Origin: Asparagopsis taxiformis
Lineage: Eukaryota > Rhodophyta > Florideophyceae > Bonnemaisoniales > Bonnemaisoniaceae
Reading direction: 5' to 3'
DNA length: 64,000 nucleotides
Assembly (NCBI GenBank): GCA_030407315.1
Contig: JALQPE010000193.1
Span: forward strand, 1 to 64,000
Below, one piece after another: positions 8,468 through 18,259 of the stretch; the first letter of the stretch is position 1, and every line of letters starts with the position of its first letter. The position numbers were made by a program, and so were the translations under genes. The notes beneath the pieces were generated by a model. It searched no databases. It saw nothing but the letters and a program-made list of their open reading frames with translations, and was not told the origin of the DNA.

Positions 8468-9973
8468 CTAACGTGGTTCCACAGGGAACAAGACCTCCCA
8501 TTCAGGGATTTCCATCCAACGGGGTATGCGAGCATAGTAACGTCGACGCAACCTGGTCGGGATGCGCACATATTCGACGTCCTTGAACGTTATGACGTAA
8601 CCCCGCGGACCCGGCCGGAGATGCAGCGGTTGGTTACTTGTCTGAGGAAACGTGCGCCGACGCTCGTCGCGATACTCCCCACCCCACCGCTGGCGAATCC
8701 AGCGCACTGGGAACATCGGAGCCTGGTCCGCCAGTAGACGAATATCCACCTCAGCGAAATCGTCAACCAACGCCCCAAGTTGGTCTAGTTTGATCCAACG
8801 GGCGATCATTCGAACCATCGGTTCGTCTTCTGGTTCACTGAGGTGATACACGTCGCTCGGGAAGTTGGCCGGGATGGTAATACGGCATCGGCCATGTTCC
8901 ATGCGCTTGCGCATTACTTGATCAGCCACGGCGGCTCCGTGAGTCCCTTTGATACACTCGAACCGTTCCAGGACGGGACGTCGCAACGGCAGGCGGCCGT
9001 ACGATTCGTAACTGCGATAACCGGGCGCGCGTGAGAGTTCGTGCCCAAAAGCGTCTTGATGATGGATGAAGGGTTGCGTGTGAAGCGTCCGCATCCATTC
9101 CACCACCCTCGTCTCATGCCCAGGGGCAACTCCAGCCGACGGGGCTACCGGAGGTTTCGTCAACCATAAAGGCCGCGGCGCCCGCGGGGACGGTGAGCCA
9201 TAATAGGGATCTCGTCGCGCCCCATGGGACTCTGGGGTTCCCCCGGTTAATTGGGAGTGTTCGGGGATGCCTCCCGTCTTGCCCGAGGGCAAAGTGTTGA
9301 CCATGCTTAACACCTCACCCAACTTGGCGGCCATGGCCGGTGACTCAGCTTCGCCAACGAGGCGAGCCAACGCGGAGTATACTTGTCCCCCGGCTGGAGC
9401 CGCGACGGTTCCCGCAGATGACTCCCCAGGGAGACGACCGTGGCCACCGTCACTCGGCGCCCTTGCCGGAGCCGGTACCGAAGGGGAGACGCCCCGCCCC
9501 TGACGACCTTCAGTTTGGTCCCCCCTGGCTGCGGTGGAGCCAAAACGCGGAGGGCGGTTGCCGCCACCTGTGGGGGTGAAGTACGAAACACCTGAGGGGA
9601 TGACAGAATCGCGCGCAGGCCGCGGCCGTGGGTGGTTATAGTAATAACTTGGCATCACTTCAGTCCCCGCATAAGGGTCAGAAAGGCCTTGCGTGGCTGC
9701 TGCGGCAGGAGCATAGAGGTCAAGATAAGAGCCCGGCAACGGTTGATGGGCTGCCGCGCGCGCTGTTCCCGCCGAGGCGGTATTGGTCGGAGTACTCGTT
9801 GCAGGCAACGAGCGAGTAGACTCCCGAAGGTTGTTGTCGACGTCGCCTTTCGCGTCGAGATGCGGAGGCGTCATGGTTCCCCACTCGCTGAATTGGATCG
9901 GGATAGGGGAAACGGAAGTGACGAGTCGCTGTGAGGATGAAGAGAAGGAAGGTGGGGGAGTTGATGGATACAT
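8468..9973 (-). CDS. hypothetical protein of retroelement-like region
   Basis: An intact 501-residue ORF of unknown family, starting at an ATG at 9973. The N-terminal ~250 residues are low-complexity (Pro, Gly, Ser, Ala, Thr), with Tyr/Asp patches such as GSYLDLYAPAAAATQ. The C-terminal half is basic and aromatic (RRRYYARIPRWMEIPEWEVL) and includes VEWMRTLHTQPFIHHQDAFG. No reverse transcriptase, integrase, protease or zinc-knuckle motif is visible. It lies on the same strand as the gag ORF and downstream of it, separated by 1.3 kb of structured non-coding DNA. It may be an extra ORF of a non-autonomous element or a second, diverged capsid-like protein (inference). Confidence 0.45.
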   Translation of the reverse strand: MYPSTPPPSFSSSSQRLVTSVSPIPIQFSEWGTMTPPHLDAKGDVDNNLRESTRSLPATSTPTNTASAGTARAAAHQPLPGSYLDLYAPAAAATQGLSDPYAGTEVMPSYYYNHPRPRPARDSVIPSGVSYFTPTGGGNRPPRFGSTAARGDQTEGRQGRGVSPSVPAPARAPSDGGHGRLPGESSAGTVAAPAGGQVYSALARLVGEAESPAMAAKLGEVLSMVNTLPSGKTGGIPEHSQLTGGTPESHGARRDPYYGSPSPRAPRPLWLTKPPVAPSAGVAPGHETRVVEWMRTLHTQPFIHHQDAFGHELSRAPGYRSYESYGRLPLRRPVLERFECIKGTHGAAVADQVMRKRMEHGRCRITIPANFPSDVYHLSEPEDEPMVRMIARWIKLDQLGALVDDFAEVDIRLLADQAPMFPVRWIRQRWGGEYRDERRRTFPQTSNQPLHLRPGPRGYVITFKDVEYVRIPTRLRRRYYARIPRWMEIPEWEVLFPVEPR

Positions 9974-11284
9974 GATACCTGCGCGCAGGAGCGCGCCAGT
10001 TTAAGAAGGGGAGAGTGTGGGACTCGTCCCGTATCGCGCTGCGAGCGGTCGCGGGAGGGACAATTCCAGGCGTCTGGAATGGGCGTCAGGAAGGGTCGCT
10101 TAAGCGGTACGCTCGAGAGCGTGAGTGGGTGCTCGATAGGGAATCAGCCGCGAAGAGCCGCGTGGGGAATCAATGGCCGCAGTGACGTGGCAAGGCAATT
10201 GTCGCCCAAGGGCGAATGGGCGCGTGCCGCCTTGCATTGTCACCGGGCCACATTGCTTGCGCGGGACCCTTCGGCGAGCGCGCAACGTGTAGCGATATAG
10301 GCGCGATTAGTCACACACGTGTGCGAGCGGGAGGATTCTCCCGTTACAGTTACACACGTGTATGTTACGGCTAGCCGTTTCTATTAGTTTACACGTAGCA
10401 ACGTAGCAGCTTACTCTGTAAGGCCCCTGGGCCGCATAAACACCCCACAAGGTCCATTGGACGCCGGACCGGGACCATTGGTCCTGGTCCGGTCCCGGCA
10501 GTCTCGTTGACCATTTAAGGTCAACGGATTGACCACTAAGCTACAATAAAGGTAGATCGTCTCGGTTCCAAATCTTTCGACCGTGGTCGTTTAACTTACA
10601 ACTAAACGGCGGCGGCAGTTCCCTTACCGGATACCCGCTGCTCCGTTTCGATCTCCAATTGGGGATCGCTCGCACATTTCCCCAATTGCCCGCCGCGAGC
10701 CTCCTCCGGCGGGAGTGCACGTGGATTGCCCTAGGGCATTTCGTCTCCACGGTAGTGGAGAACCTTCCCGCTTCTTTTAACGCCGCTAGGCGACCGGGAG
10801 GGGCCTTCCGCCCACCGGGACAAGGCTGCCGACTGGGAGTGCTGTCGGTTGGCACCCCCAGCCGGTCAACCGAAGCCAACGCCCGCAGGCTTTTCAAACG
10901 GTCCCGACCGCTGCCGTCAGTGGTATCACAGTTGCGGAATACGTCGTGTGAAAACCACGCGTGGAGGCGACCACAATCCCCGCGGGGATCCATCGCGCTA
11001 AGTGCCTAGTTAACCCTTGAGTGGGTTGAGGACGGCCACGGCCGATAGATCCCTCCGGCAGGTTAGATCCAGCCGTCCCGGACCCCGCTCTACCACCCGC
11101 TACCGGGTTGGGAGACAGGTGTCCGGGCTCCGAGGGATCGATCCACCCGACACAGCCCTCGGGCTACTAGGATCGCACGAGGCGTCAGCCTCGTGGAATC
11201 GGCGCTCTCACTCGTGAGTTCGAAGCCTTATCCCTATCCTCTAATCCTCCTCGGAGGTATAATCCATCTACAAGGGCTAAGGTC
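9974..11284. other. hairpin-rich non-coding spacer between two retroelement ORFs
   Basis: No coding frame is convincing here. The sequence is packed with short, mostly perfect inverted repeats. Examples are CGGGAG/CTCCCG with a 4-nt loop (10328-10343), ACGGCTAGCCGT (10367-10378) and GGCCC/GGGCC (10422-10433). Others are GGACCGGGACCA/TGGTCCTGGTCC (10466-10490), GTTGACC/GGTCAAC (10506-10525) and CAATTGGGGA/TCCCCAATTG (10656-10688). The list continues with CCCGCCG/CGGCGGG (10689-10713), CTCCAC/GTGGAG (10745-10760) and CACGAGGC/GCCTCGTG (11176-11195). This suggests a folded RNA on the element transcript. Confidence 0.6.
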
Positions 11285-12694
11285 CTACACCCCAGTATCC
11301 AGGAGCGCTCGAATCTCTCGACCATAGATACGAACTGGCGCGAGCATCAGAACTCGTTTGCTCTGAACGTTTAAGGCTGGCGCAGCCTTACTCTGTCGGC
11401 GATTCTTAAGAGGACAGAAGAGACGTCGCATCTCTTTGGCGGCTTCGGCGGCGTCTCCACGGAGGAGTTGGCCGAACGTGAGGCCTGTAGACTCATTAGC
11501 GAGCTCTCCAACAACGTCGTACTTTCCGACGTGATCTAGAAGAACCTTCTTGGAAGTGTTCTTTTTCTTCGCCTTGCGGTTTTTCTTCCCTCGGATGGGA
11601 AGAGGTTCCAGTTGCAAGGGAGGTAGGATACTACCCGGCGTTGGATGCATGAGGTTTTCTGCGTTGATCCCCTCAGCTCGACGTTGCTTTGTAACTGCTT
11701 CTCCCGTCATGGTACGTTTGGTAGTACCGACGACATCGGGAGTCGCGGTTACTACGGTAACCTGATTCGCACGGGAGGTGTCGTCCCTACCAGTAGAGGG
11801 GCTCCTCTGTTTCTCCGTGCCCTTCTGGCGACTATAGCATGTCGCGACAGAATGACCCAGACGACCACATTTGGAGCAACGGGTGTCTCGATGAGGTTTT
11901 TCGGGGCAGGAGTTAGCCCCATGTCCAGGTTTCTGACAGGAGCAAGGACGAGTCGTTTCGCGCCTATCCGAAGAGGACGACCCCGTCTGCTTGTGGACAA
12001 TGAGGGAGAGTTCGGCAAGCTGCTCTGCCAGCTTGTCTACCTTTCTCTCCACCTGTGACGTTCGTGCGTCAGGACGGTTCAGTACCCGCTTAGATCCGTT
12101 GGTGGAATCGAGCGGGTGTTGTTTCCCGGCATCTTGATATGGGACGGAAGACAGGAAGTCCTTGCGACCCTGGTCGAAGTCACGCACCACTTTGTTGAGG
12201 TCGGAGTAGTGTGTGGCACCGCGATAGGTCGCGAACTGGGCCAGTTCTGGGAAGCGGGAGAGTGCATTCCTCAGAAGGCCGAACTTAGCTTCATCATTAA
12301 AGGATTCCTTTTCGAACAGACGATCCATAGTTTTGAGCGATCCGACAAGATCCTCAGGATCGAGTACCGCATTGATGGCACTGCGAATATCGTCACTCGG
12401 CTCGGCCTTGACTCCGAAGCGATCGATGAAGGCCTTCTTGACGAGGGCGTAGTTCATAGCCTCTTCCGTCAGCACTCCATCCTTGGCGAACGTTTGGTAG
12501 TAGAAGTCGAATGCCTCGCCCTCGAGGTGGGCGAGGAGTTCGAGCGCTTTCTCCTCGTCGGACTTGCCGCGCATGGCGACGTTCTCGAAGAAGAAGAAGA
12601 ACTTCTTGACGTCGGAAGAGAGAGAGCCGTCCATCTTAGCAGTGGATGGACCCGCCTGCTGGTTCGGGTCGTCGGTCCTCCACAAGAGTACCAT
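11285..12694 (-). CDS. retrotransposon Gag polyprotein, stops at the protease active site
   Basis: A 469-residue Gag from the ATG at 12694. The N-terminal half is helical and capsid-like (ALELLAHLEGEAFDFYYQTF, AFIDRFGVKAEPSD), as in Ty3/gypsy-type Gag proteins. A basic linker is followed by two zinc-knuckle motifs. The first is degenerate (CSCQKPGHGANSC, one residue between the first cysteines). The second is canonical CX2CX4HX4C (CSKCGRLGHSVATC). A Lys-rich stretch (KKNRKAKKKNTSKK) follows. The ORF ends in an aspartic-protease start (YGREIRALLDTGV): the catalytic DTG triad is the last thing encoded before a TAG stop. No continuation of protease, reverse transcriptase or integrase is visible downstream in any frame. 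Confidence 0.75.
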   Translation of the reverse strand: MVLLWRTDDPNQQAGPSTAKMDGSLSSDVKKFFFFFENVAMRGKSDEEKALELLAHLEGEAFDFYYQTFAKDGVLTEEAMNYALVKKAFIDRFGVKAEPSDDIRSAINAVLDPEDLVGSLKTMDRLFEKESFNDEAKFGLLRNALSRFPELAQFATYRGATHYSDLNKVVRDFDQGRKDFLSSVPYQDAGKQHPLDSTNGSKRVLNRPDARTSQVERKVDKLAEQLAELSLIVHKQTGSSSSDRRETTRPCSCQKPGHGANSCPEKPHRDTRCSKCGRLGHSVATCYSRQKGTEKQRSPSTGRDDTSRANQVTVVTATPDVVGTTKRTMTGEAVTKQRRAEGINAENLMHPTPGSILPPLQLEPLPIRGKKNRKAKKKNTSKKVLLDHVGKYDVVGELANESTGLTFGQLLRGDAAEAAKEMRRLFCPLKNRRQSKAAPALNVQSKRVLMLAPVRIYGREIRALLDTGV

Positions 12695-12853
12695 GTTACG
12701 CGTGTACACGGGCGAGGAGTCAAGACGGTGTAAAGGTAGGAATGTAGAACAGATGTAATTTACTAAGTCTAGCTTATCTCTAGGTTATTCTATCACCGCT
12801 CGGAGCTGCCTTTAACTCCCAGCGGTTGGACGTCTGGAACTTTCCAGGCGTCC

Positions 12854-13950
12854 ATCTAACCCTAAATTAAAATTCTGGTAAAAATTACCTGTAGAATTTT
12901 TCTTGTAAAAGTCATTTCCACAGATAGCATCATGAAGAGGAAGAGATACTGTAACGCACGCACTGACGTGGATTATCTGTTTGGTCATTGTGGTAATTTC
13001 AAGTGCTGTAAAATATGTTTACCAGGGCTAGCTCGAGTAGCTTTCCCCTCACAATCCTGGCCTCACCTCGCCAGAACAGCAGCGCAATCTGTATCGTTTG
13101 CGGTCACAATAAAATTACGAGGCGCAAGCCATATCTACCAAGCGAAAGGACGGACGTGTCATAGGCTTACACCACGAAACCGGCGCTCCACTCGTATTGT
13201 GATGATGGGGTCATCATTTGGAGCAAATCGTAGCAATTTACAAGGGTTTCCCACCCACGGGATACTTTTTCGAAGATTAAATTAGTCTTACTGGGGCCTG
13301 AAAGCGCCGTTCTTCAAAAGACAAGTGTTGCACAACTATACACTGCTGGGATTAACTATTATTCTTGTCCCAAAACGACGTCAGTTCACACTCGCTCTAC
13401 TCTGCACCAAGATTTGCAGGAAATCGTACATCTACGACCACTCGTGTACCCGACCTGGGTGCCCGAGAAAGCGGCGCTACAGAAGTGTGCATGCGATTTC
13501 TACACGGCGGGCTAAACCTAGCGCCACGTGTACTCTACGAGTGCACGTGTAGTGTGTTGATGTATCGAAATCTGGCTCTGCCAACGCATACTGTGCCCAT
13601 GTGTTATAGGCATGTCACGTGGATGTCCCCCATCGATATCATTCAAAATATAGGACGTCACGTAGCGCAAAAACACTGTAAACTCGCCACTGCGGAAACG
13701 AAAAACAAACCAGCGCCTTCATAGAATCAATCACAAAATAATGGCCGAGTATATTCCAAATAGTGATTTATACTCTGTCGCAACGCCAACTATCAATCTT
13801 TCCTCATCACTGAATTGGCACCTGAATTGAAATCAATTCGCAAACAACATACGTGCCTCCCGGGACACATGCGCCACGATGATCACCCTACTCTTCGTTT
13901 TTCTCACTTGTCACACCAAACAAACATCTCATTACACCGCTCATCATCGC
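12854..13950. other. no gene seen
   Basis: Intergenic stretch between the retroelement and the sulfotransferase cluster. Open frames here lack motifs and are not called. Confidence 0.4.
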
Positions 13951-13957
13951 AATAAAA
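13951..13957 (+). promoter_or_regulatory. TATA-like element for the first sulfotransferase-like gene
   Basis: AATAAAA lies 78 bp before the ATG at 14029, within the 62-97 bp range where related TATA-like boxes precede the other genes of this cluster. The sequence itself is weak. Confidence 0.3.
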
Positions 13958-14028
13958 CCCCCCCTCCATAGCATCAGCGTGCCTCGCCACCCTCGCGTCG
14001 ACCCATTCTCGTCCATCCATTCGCGAGC

Positions 14029-14814
14029 ATGAAAGCCTCCGTCCCACAACTGCTTCTGCTCGCAGCCGCCACTATCGTCCTCGCCTTCCTCGTTATCTCG
14101 CTCGTCAGCAGCGAGTCGAGCTTCATCCAGTTTCTCCAGGCGCCCGCGTCGACAAACGCCACCAAATCCGCCCAGCCAGTCGCCGTCGACGACGGAGACA
14201 TCTCCGCATCCCCCCCGCCCGACCTGCCGCGCTGCGGACACTCGCTCCTTTTCAGCGGCGCGCGCCACGGAAGCACCTGGCTGATTGATAGCATCGAGCA
14301 GTGTCGTTTCCAAAATTCAGGCAAGTATCTCAAGGCTAACGACAATTCCGAGTTGTGGGTCCCCGGACACAAGCTGCTCGCCAATGCGACCGTGCAGGAG
14401 GCCATGGAAAGGTTGGATGGCGTTTGTTCGTTGAAAGTGTTTCCGATTACTTTGTCCCATCTGGAAGATATGGAGAAACTCGTCGTGCACGCTAGGGATT
14501 CCGGTGCGCCGATCATGGTGCTCAGACGAGACCCGAAGAGCGTGTATGTCAGTCTTATGAAGGCACGCGAGCAGGGCGTGTGGAATCGTGTCGCGCCCGG
14601 CGGGACGGATGTGCCGCAGGATGATTTGAATGAAGCGGATCGTGATTTTGTGGCGTTTCAGCAGAATAAGTTGCGATACTTTGAAAAGGTATTGGCGTTG
14701 TTGAAGAGATTTGATGCGCAGTTTGATCTGTTTGAATATGAAGACGTCTCGAACCAGGAGTTTATCGTGGCGCGGAATAACGGCTGCTATGTTCATAACT
14801 GTAACTTTTTGTAG
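14029..14814 (+). CDS. sulfotransferase-like type II membrane protein (copy 1)
   Basis: A 261-residue protein with a short cytosolic N-terminus, one membrane anchor (about residues 7-27) and a lumenal domain. SGARHGSTWL (76-85) matches the 5'-phosphosulfate loop of PAPS-dependent sulfotransferases. VLRRDPKSVYVS (164-175) matches the 3'-phosphate motif with its Arg and Ser. The C-terminus CYVHNCNFL is conserved in all copies. The topology fits Golgi carbohydrate sulfotransferases, and a polysaccharide or glycoprotein substrate is the reasonable inference; the exact acceptor cannot be read from the sequence. It is the first of four plus-strand copies in a row and is intact. Alternative: another PAPS-fold enzyme such as a tyrosylprotein sulfotransferase relative. 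Confidence 0.7.
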   Translation: MKASVPQLLLLAAATIVLAFLVISLVSSESSFIQFLQAPASTNATKSAQPVAVDDGDISASPPPDLPRCGHSLLFSGARHGSTWLIDSIEQCRFQNSGKYLKANDNSELWVPGHKLLANATVQEAMERLDGVCSLKVFPITLSHLEDMEKLVVHARDSGAPIMVLRRDPKSVYVSLMKAREQGVWNRVAPGGTDVPQDDLNEADRDFVAFQQNKLRYFEKVLALLKRFDAQFDLFEYEDVSNQEFIVARNNGCYVHNCNFL

Positions 14815-16906
14815 CGCGGGTGGATTTTTTATTGCGCAGTTCGGGTTGGGCTTTTCGGGTCGTCGTGTGTAGATTAGTCGTTTCGACTGGTTGTGATGCA
14901 CGTGCATGGTTATAGAAGTTAGCGTTGGGTGATGTGTTTAGTGGATAGATGGTAGGCGCGAATAAGGCGCAAGTGATCAATTGTTATTTGAATCTTGTGT
15001 TTTTTTAATTGATCTGTCGCGCGCGAATTGGCTCATACAGTGGCAATATGCTGGACATGGGCGGGGCTTCAACTTGCGTTGTTTTCGGTGCTGTCGGAAA
15101 TGAACAACCAGCACATTCCGGGATAGTAGTTGTGTGTAGTGATGGAAGTGGCCTTGTTTAATCGATAATCATCGTGCGACCCGGGAATATTATTGCATAA
15201 GACGAATTGGAAACAATTAGGTCATGCGGACAAGGGAGGGTGATGCAATGGTGGTAAATAAAATTAGTGATGTAATTTGTGAATTCACGACAAATAAAGC
15301 AGCAGACGCTGAGAAAATGGACCCTACATCTTGCTTACCTTCATGTTTCAACCAGAGTTTCCACACTTTGCAACTCGCGCACTCTCGTGATCTTTTGCGC
15401 CAAGTCACCGGCGCAATTCATTAACGATTTTGCTTCACAAGGCGGTTCATCGACCGCATACGTGAAGGGTTGTTCTGTGTTATTTCCACTTCTCAGATCT
15501 ACGGTCTGTCCACAATCGCCTAGTCGTCCAAACGCCTAATTCCACCGGTGGGTCCAAATTTTCTTTTCGGTCATTGACAGTATTGTAACTTACCTACCAT
15601 GGATCTAAACTGTCCGCCGCGGATCGTGTCCCCGTGGATGTGGAATACAAGTGTGTTCTAATCGGGACTGATCGGGCTGTAAAGAAAGTCGTGGAGCTGA
15701 CTCGTGCGTGAAGTCGTCTACGTTTTTGATGTACGTACCTTACAGCTGCCAGTTCTAAAAATAGCTACCGTCATGTAATTTTGGCACAAAAATTCAGAAT
15801 TCTCTGATCTATTGAAGCGCGTTCATGCCGTCGTGCAATGGCGCTCGGCAATGGTTGAGCACGCCGCACGATCCGAATATATTCGCCCTGGCTAACGCAG
15901 ATTGGGTTAACTTATTTTAATTAGAAATAGAAATTTCTATGACGTGTTAAAGTTGGCAGCGTCATACAGCCATTAGTGGTACATTATATTCTTACAGGGA
16001 GTGGGTCAGTATAAAGTTTTACTGGGTTAGCTATGCCGGGTGTTCGTTGCGAGTTTGGTTCAATCGCAGTTTTCGCCAGAGAGTAGATGGAAATGTAGAA
16101 CGGTTTTGTAATTCCATTTTCATCACCGTACTATCTTGGTGGATTTTGCCGCCAAAGAGAGGACTCGCAGCAATGATTGTCTCAGTCTTAGTGACGAGGC
16201 TGCGTTGATTGTAATCTAATTATAACACGTTTTGATGCGGTGAGAGAGGTAAACACAATGTGAAGGAAGCCTCGGACTATACGTGGTCTACAGCAAGGTT
16301 GGAGGACTTTGTTGCACTGAAAGTGCGGTCCTATTGTGAGATAAACATGTAATTTGATATTCTTAGTAGAGATTAGTTTTTCCTTCGTTGTTCTCTTCAA
16401 GCAGTGCCTGGTTTTCGTCAGATATCTATCCATATGCTCTGCAGATTCATACACAAACGCGCCACGCTGGACTGATCTCGACGAGACTGTCTGTACGAGG
16501 CAGTACATACGGGTGTACATACTGAATAAATTTCTCTACTAGACATGTCAAGACTCGAGTTGCACACGGTTTCGTAGTGCAATAGCAGCTACAGTACAAT
16601 TATGTGTACAATTAAAAATCAACTTATCAAGTTGGATCTAGTACAGTACTACAATCTCCACACTGATTTCCACCAGTGCCATGCTGCACCGAACTGCATA
16701 TCATCTTCCATCCGCACGAAAGAATCGTCGCATGCATTTTCCAATGCGCGTCTGGCGTGCCTTATCTTGGAAAGCATGACGCGACGCAGCAACAACAAGC
16801 CAAGGCTGAAAATTCCACCGCGATCCAGCCAACATAAACACGGCCGACACGCACTCACACCCAGCTAATGCTTCACATCGCCACCATGACGTAGACGCCT
16901 CATAAT
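14815..16906. other. 2.1 kb without a recognisable gene
   Basis: Only short, motif-free open frames occur on both strands. AT-rich patches are present near 15,000 and 15,920. A CATAAACA element at about 16833 may be the promoter of the downstream copy. Confidence 0.4.
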
Positions 16907-17817
16907 ATGCGCCAATCCACGATGAAAAACTATCATTCTCTATTGCTATCCCTCACATTCGTCGCGCACCTATTCCACCTCGCGCTCACCGATTTTCCAC
17001 CCAGTGACGCCAACAATAAATACCAGCAGCCTGTCTACAAGACACCCCCGCCCACCCGCGTAATCAGCAGCGTCACCACGTTCAAACCAGCACCATCGGG
17101 GCGGATTGGCTCGAATAACATCGTCTCGCCGTCTTACAAAACCGATGCCTGTGCCCTCCCGACGTCCGTGGACCAAATATCGACAACATATCGACACTAT
17201 CGACCAATGCGCATCACTACCTCCGTGCGGACACGTATTGCTCTTCAGCGCGCCGCGACACGGCAGCACGTGGTTGATTGACAGCATTGAGGCGTGTCGG
17301 TTTCGGAAGAACGGTAGATTTGTAGAGGCGGCTCTCAACACGGAAGTTTGGGTTGCGCGACACAAGAAATTGGCCAACGTCAGTGTGGATGACGCGTTGT
17401 CGCATTTGAAGAATGAATGTTCGTTGAAGATATTTCCAGTTGCTTTTGAGCGCGGCGAAGCTTACCGACTTATTGAGGGCGCATTTCGTATGGGTGTGCC
17501 TATGATTGTCTTGAGGCGATCTATGAAGAGCGCGTATGTCAGCTGGAAGACGGCACGGCGCACAAAGGTGTGGAACGTCATCAAACAGGACGATGCGGAG
17601 GCACGTGCGGAGATCGTAGTGGATGATGATGATGGTGATTATCGTGGTTTTGCTAAGCGGGTACATGCGCATTTTGAACGTGTCTGGAAGACGCTGCATG
17701 AGATCGGGGTATTGAAGGTTGATGTGTTTGAGTATGAGGATATCAGGGGTTTGGGAGTATATCGTTGCGGAGAAGAACGACTGTTATATTCGTAATTGTA
17801 ACTATGTGGAAGTGTGA
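16907..17817 (+). pseudogene. sulfotransferase-like copy 2, broken by two frameshifts
   Basis: The N-terminal anchor (YHSLLLSLTFVAHLFHLAL) is in the frame starting at ATG 16907 (or 16922). The catalytic part is in another frame (open from 17106), which carries CGHVLLFSAPRHGSTWLID and MIVLRRSMKSAYVS. The conserved C-terminus (VAEKNDCYIRNCNY) is in a third phase, ending in TGA at 17815-17817. The first break lies between about 17106 and 17215. The second coincides with a GGGG run at 17746-17749: one surplus G explains it. No GT-AG intron of believable size fixes either break. It is a decaying paralog or a gene with homopolymer sequencing errors. Confidence 0.65.
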
Positions 17818-18188
17818 AGTTGTTTCATGCCGATGTGTTGCACTCGAGTGTGAGATGAGGGGTGTCACATCGGTCATGTGATTTGACTGTGTCGCATCGC
17901 TGTTGATAGATGCGGTAACTCAAGGACCAGTTGAAGCTTTGTGAGATGTTCGTATTGAGGACCTACGGAACAGAGCGGCCAGTAATTACGCAGGCTGTCA
18001 TTCTTGACAAGTCAAGGCAGTCAAAAAATCATCCAAATTTCATAATTTCGTCGCTCACAGGAGTTGAATACTTGACGCGTGGAAAACTACAGCGAAGGCT
18101 GTCTTACATCTCCGCTAAGATTTCCAACTTTTCCGTACAAGGCCATCGTTTAACCTTCATCTGTAACCCGCGATGCAAAAAGATCCAA
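17818..18188. other. no gene seen
   Basis: Intergenic sequence between sulfotransferase-like copies 2 and 3; it ends at the TATA box of copy 3. Confidence 0.4.
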
Positions 18189-18195
18189 TATAAAG
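18189..18195 (+). promoter_or_regulatory. TATA box of sulfotransferase-like copy 3
   Basis: TATAAAG, 71 bp before the ATG at 18260. The same heptamer at nearly the same distance precedes the modular gene at 23777. Confidence 0.55.
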
Positions 18196-18259
18196 CAATG
18201 ATCAGCACGCAGCACGATACAAATACACCGCAGTCCACATTTTCTACCAAGCTCGCGCC

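Larger units (their letters stand above)
8468..12853 (-). mobile_element. Gag-bearing, polymerase-less retroelement region
   Basis: A minus-strand unit of gag (first), a hairpin-rich spacer and the 501-residue ORF (second). I compared the two outer flanks by eye and found no long terminal direct repeats. A hairpin GGACGTCTGGAA/TTCCAGGCGTCC at 12828-12853 lies upstream of gag, and a related TTCCAGGCGTCTGGAA occurs at about 10062-10077. Boundaries are uncertain. Confidence 0.45.

Noticed and set aside
8141..13300. LTR pair around the gag and 501-codon ORFs
   Set aside because: By-eye comparison of the left flank (8141-8467) with the right flank (12700-13300) showed no direct repeat.
16907..17281. 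Separate small gene encoding a 124-residue hydrophobic-start protein
   Set aside because: Its start is the membrane anchor of sulfotransferase-like copy 2; it only appears separate because of a frameshift.
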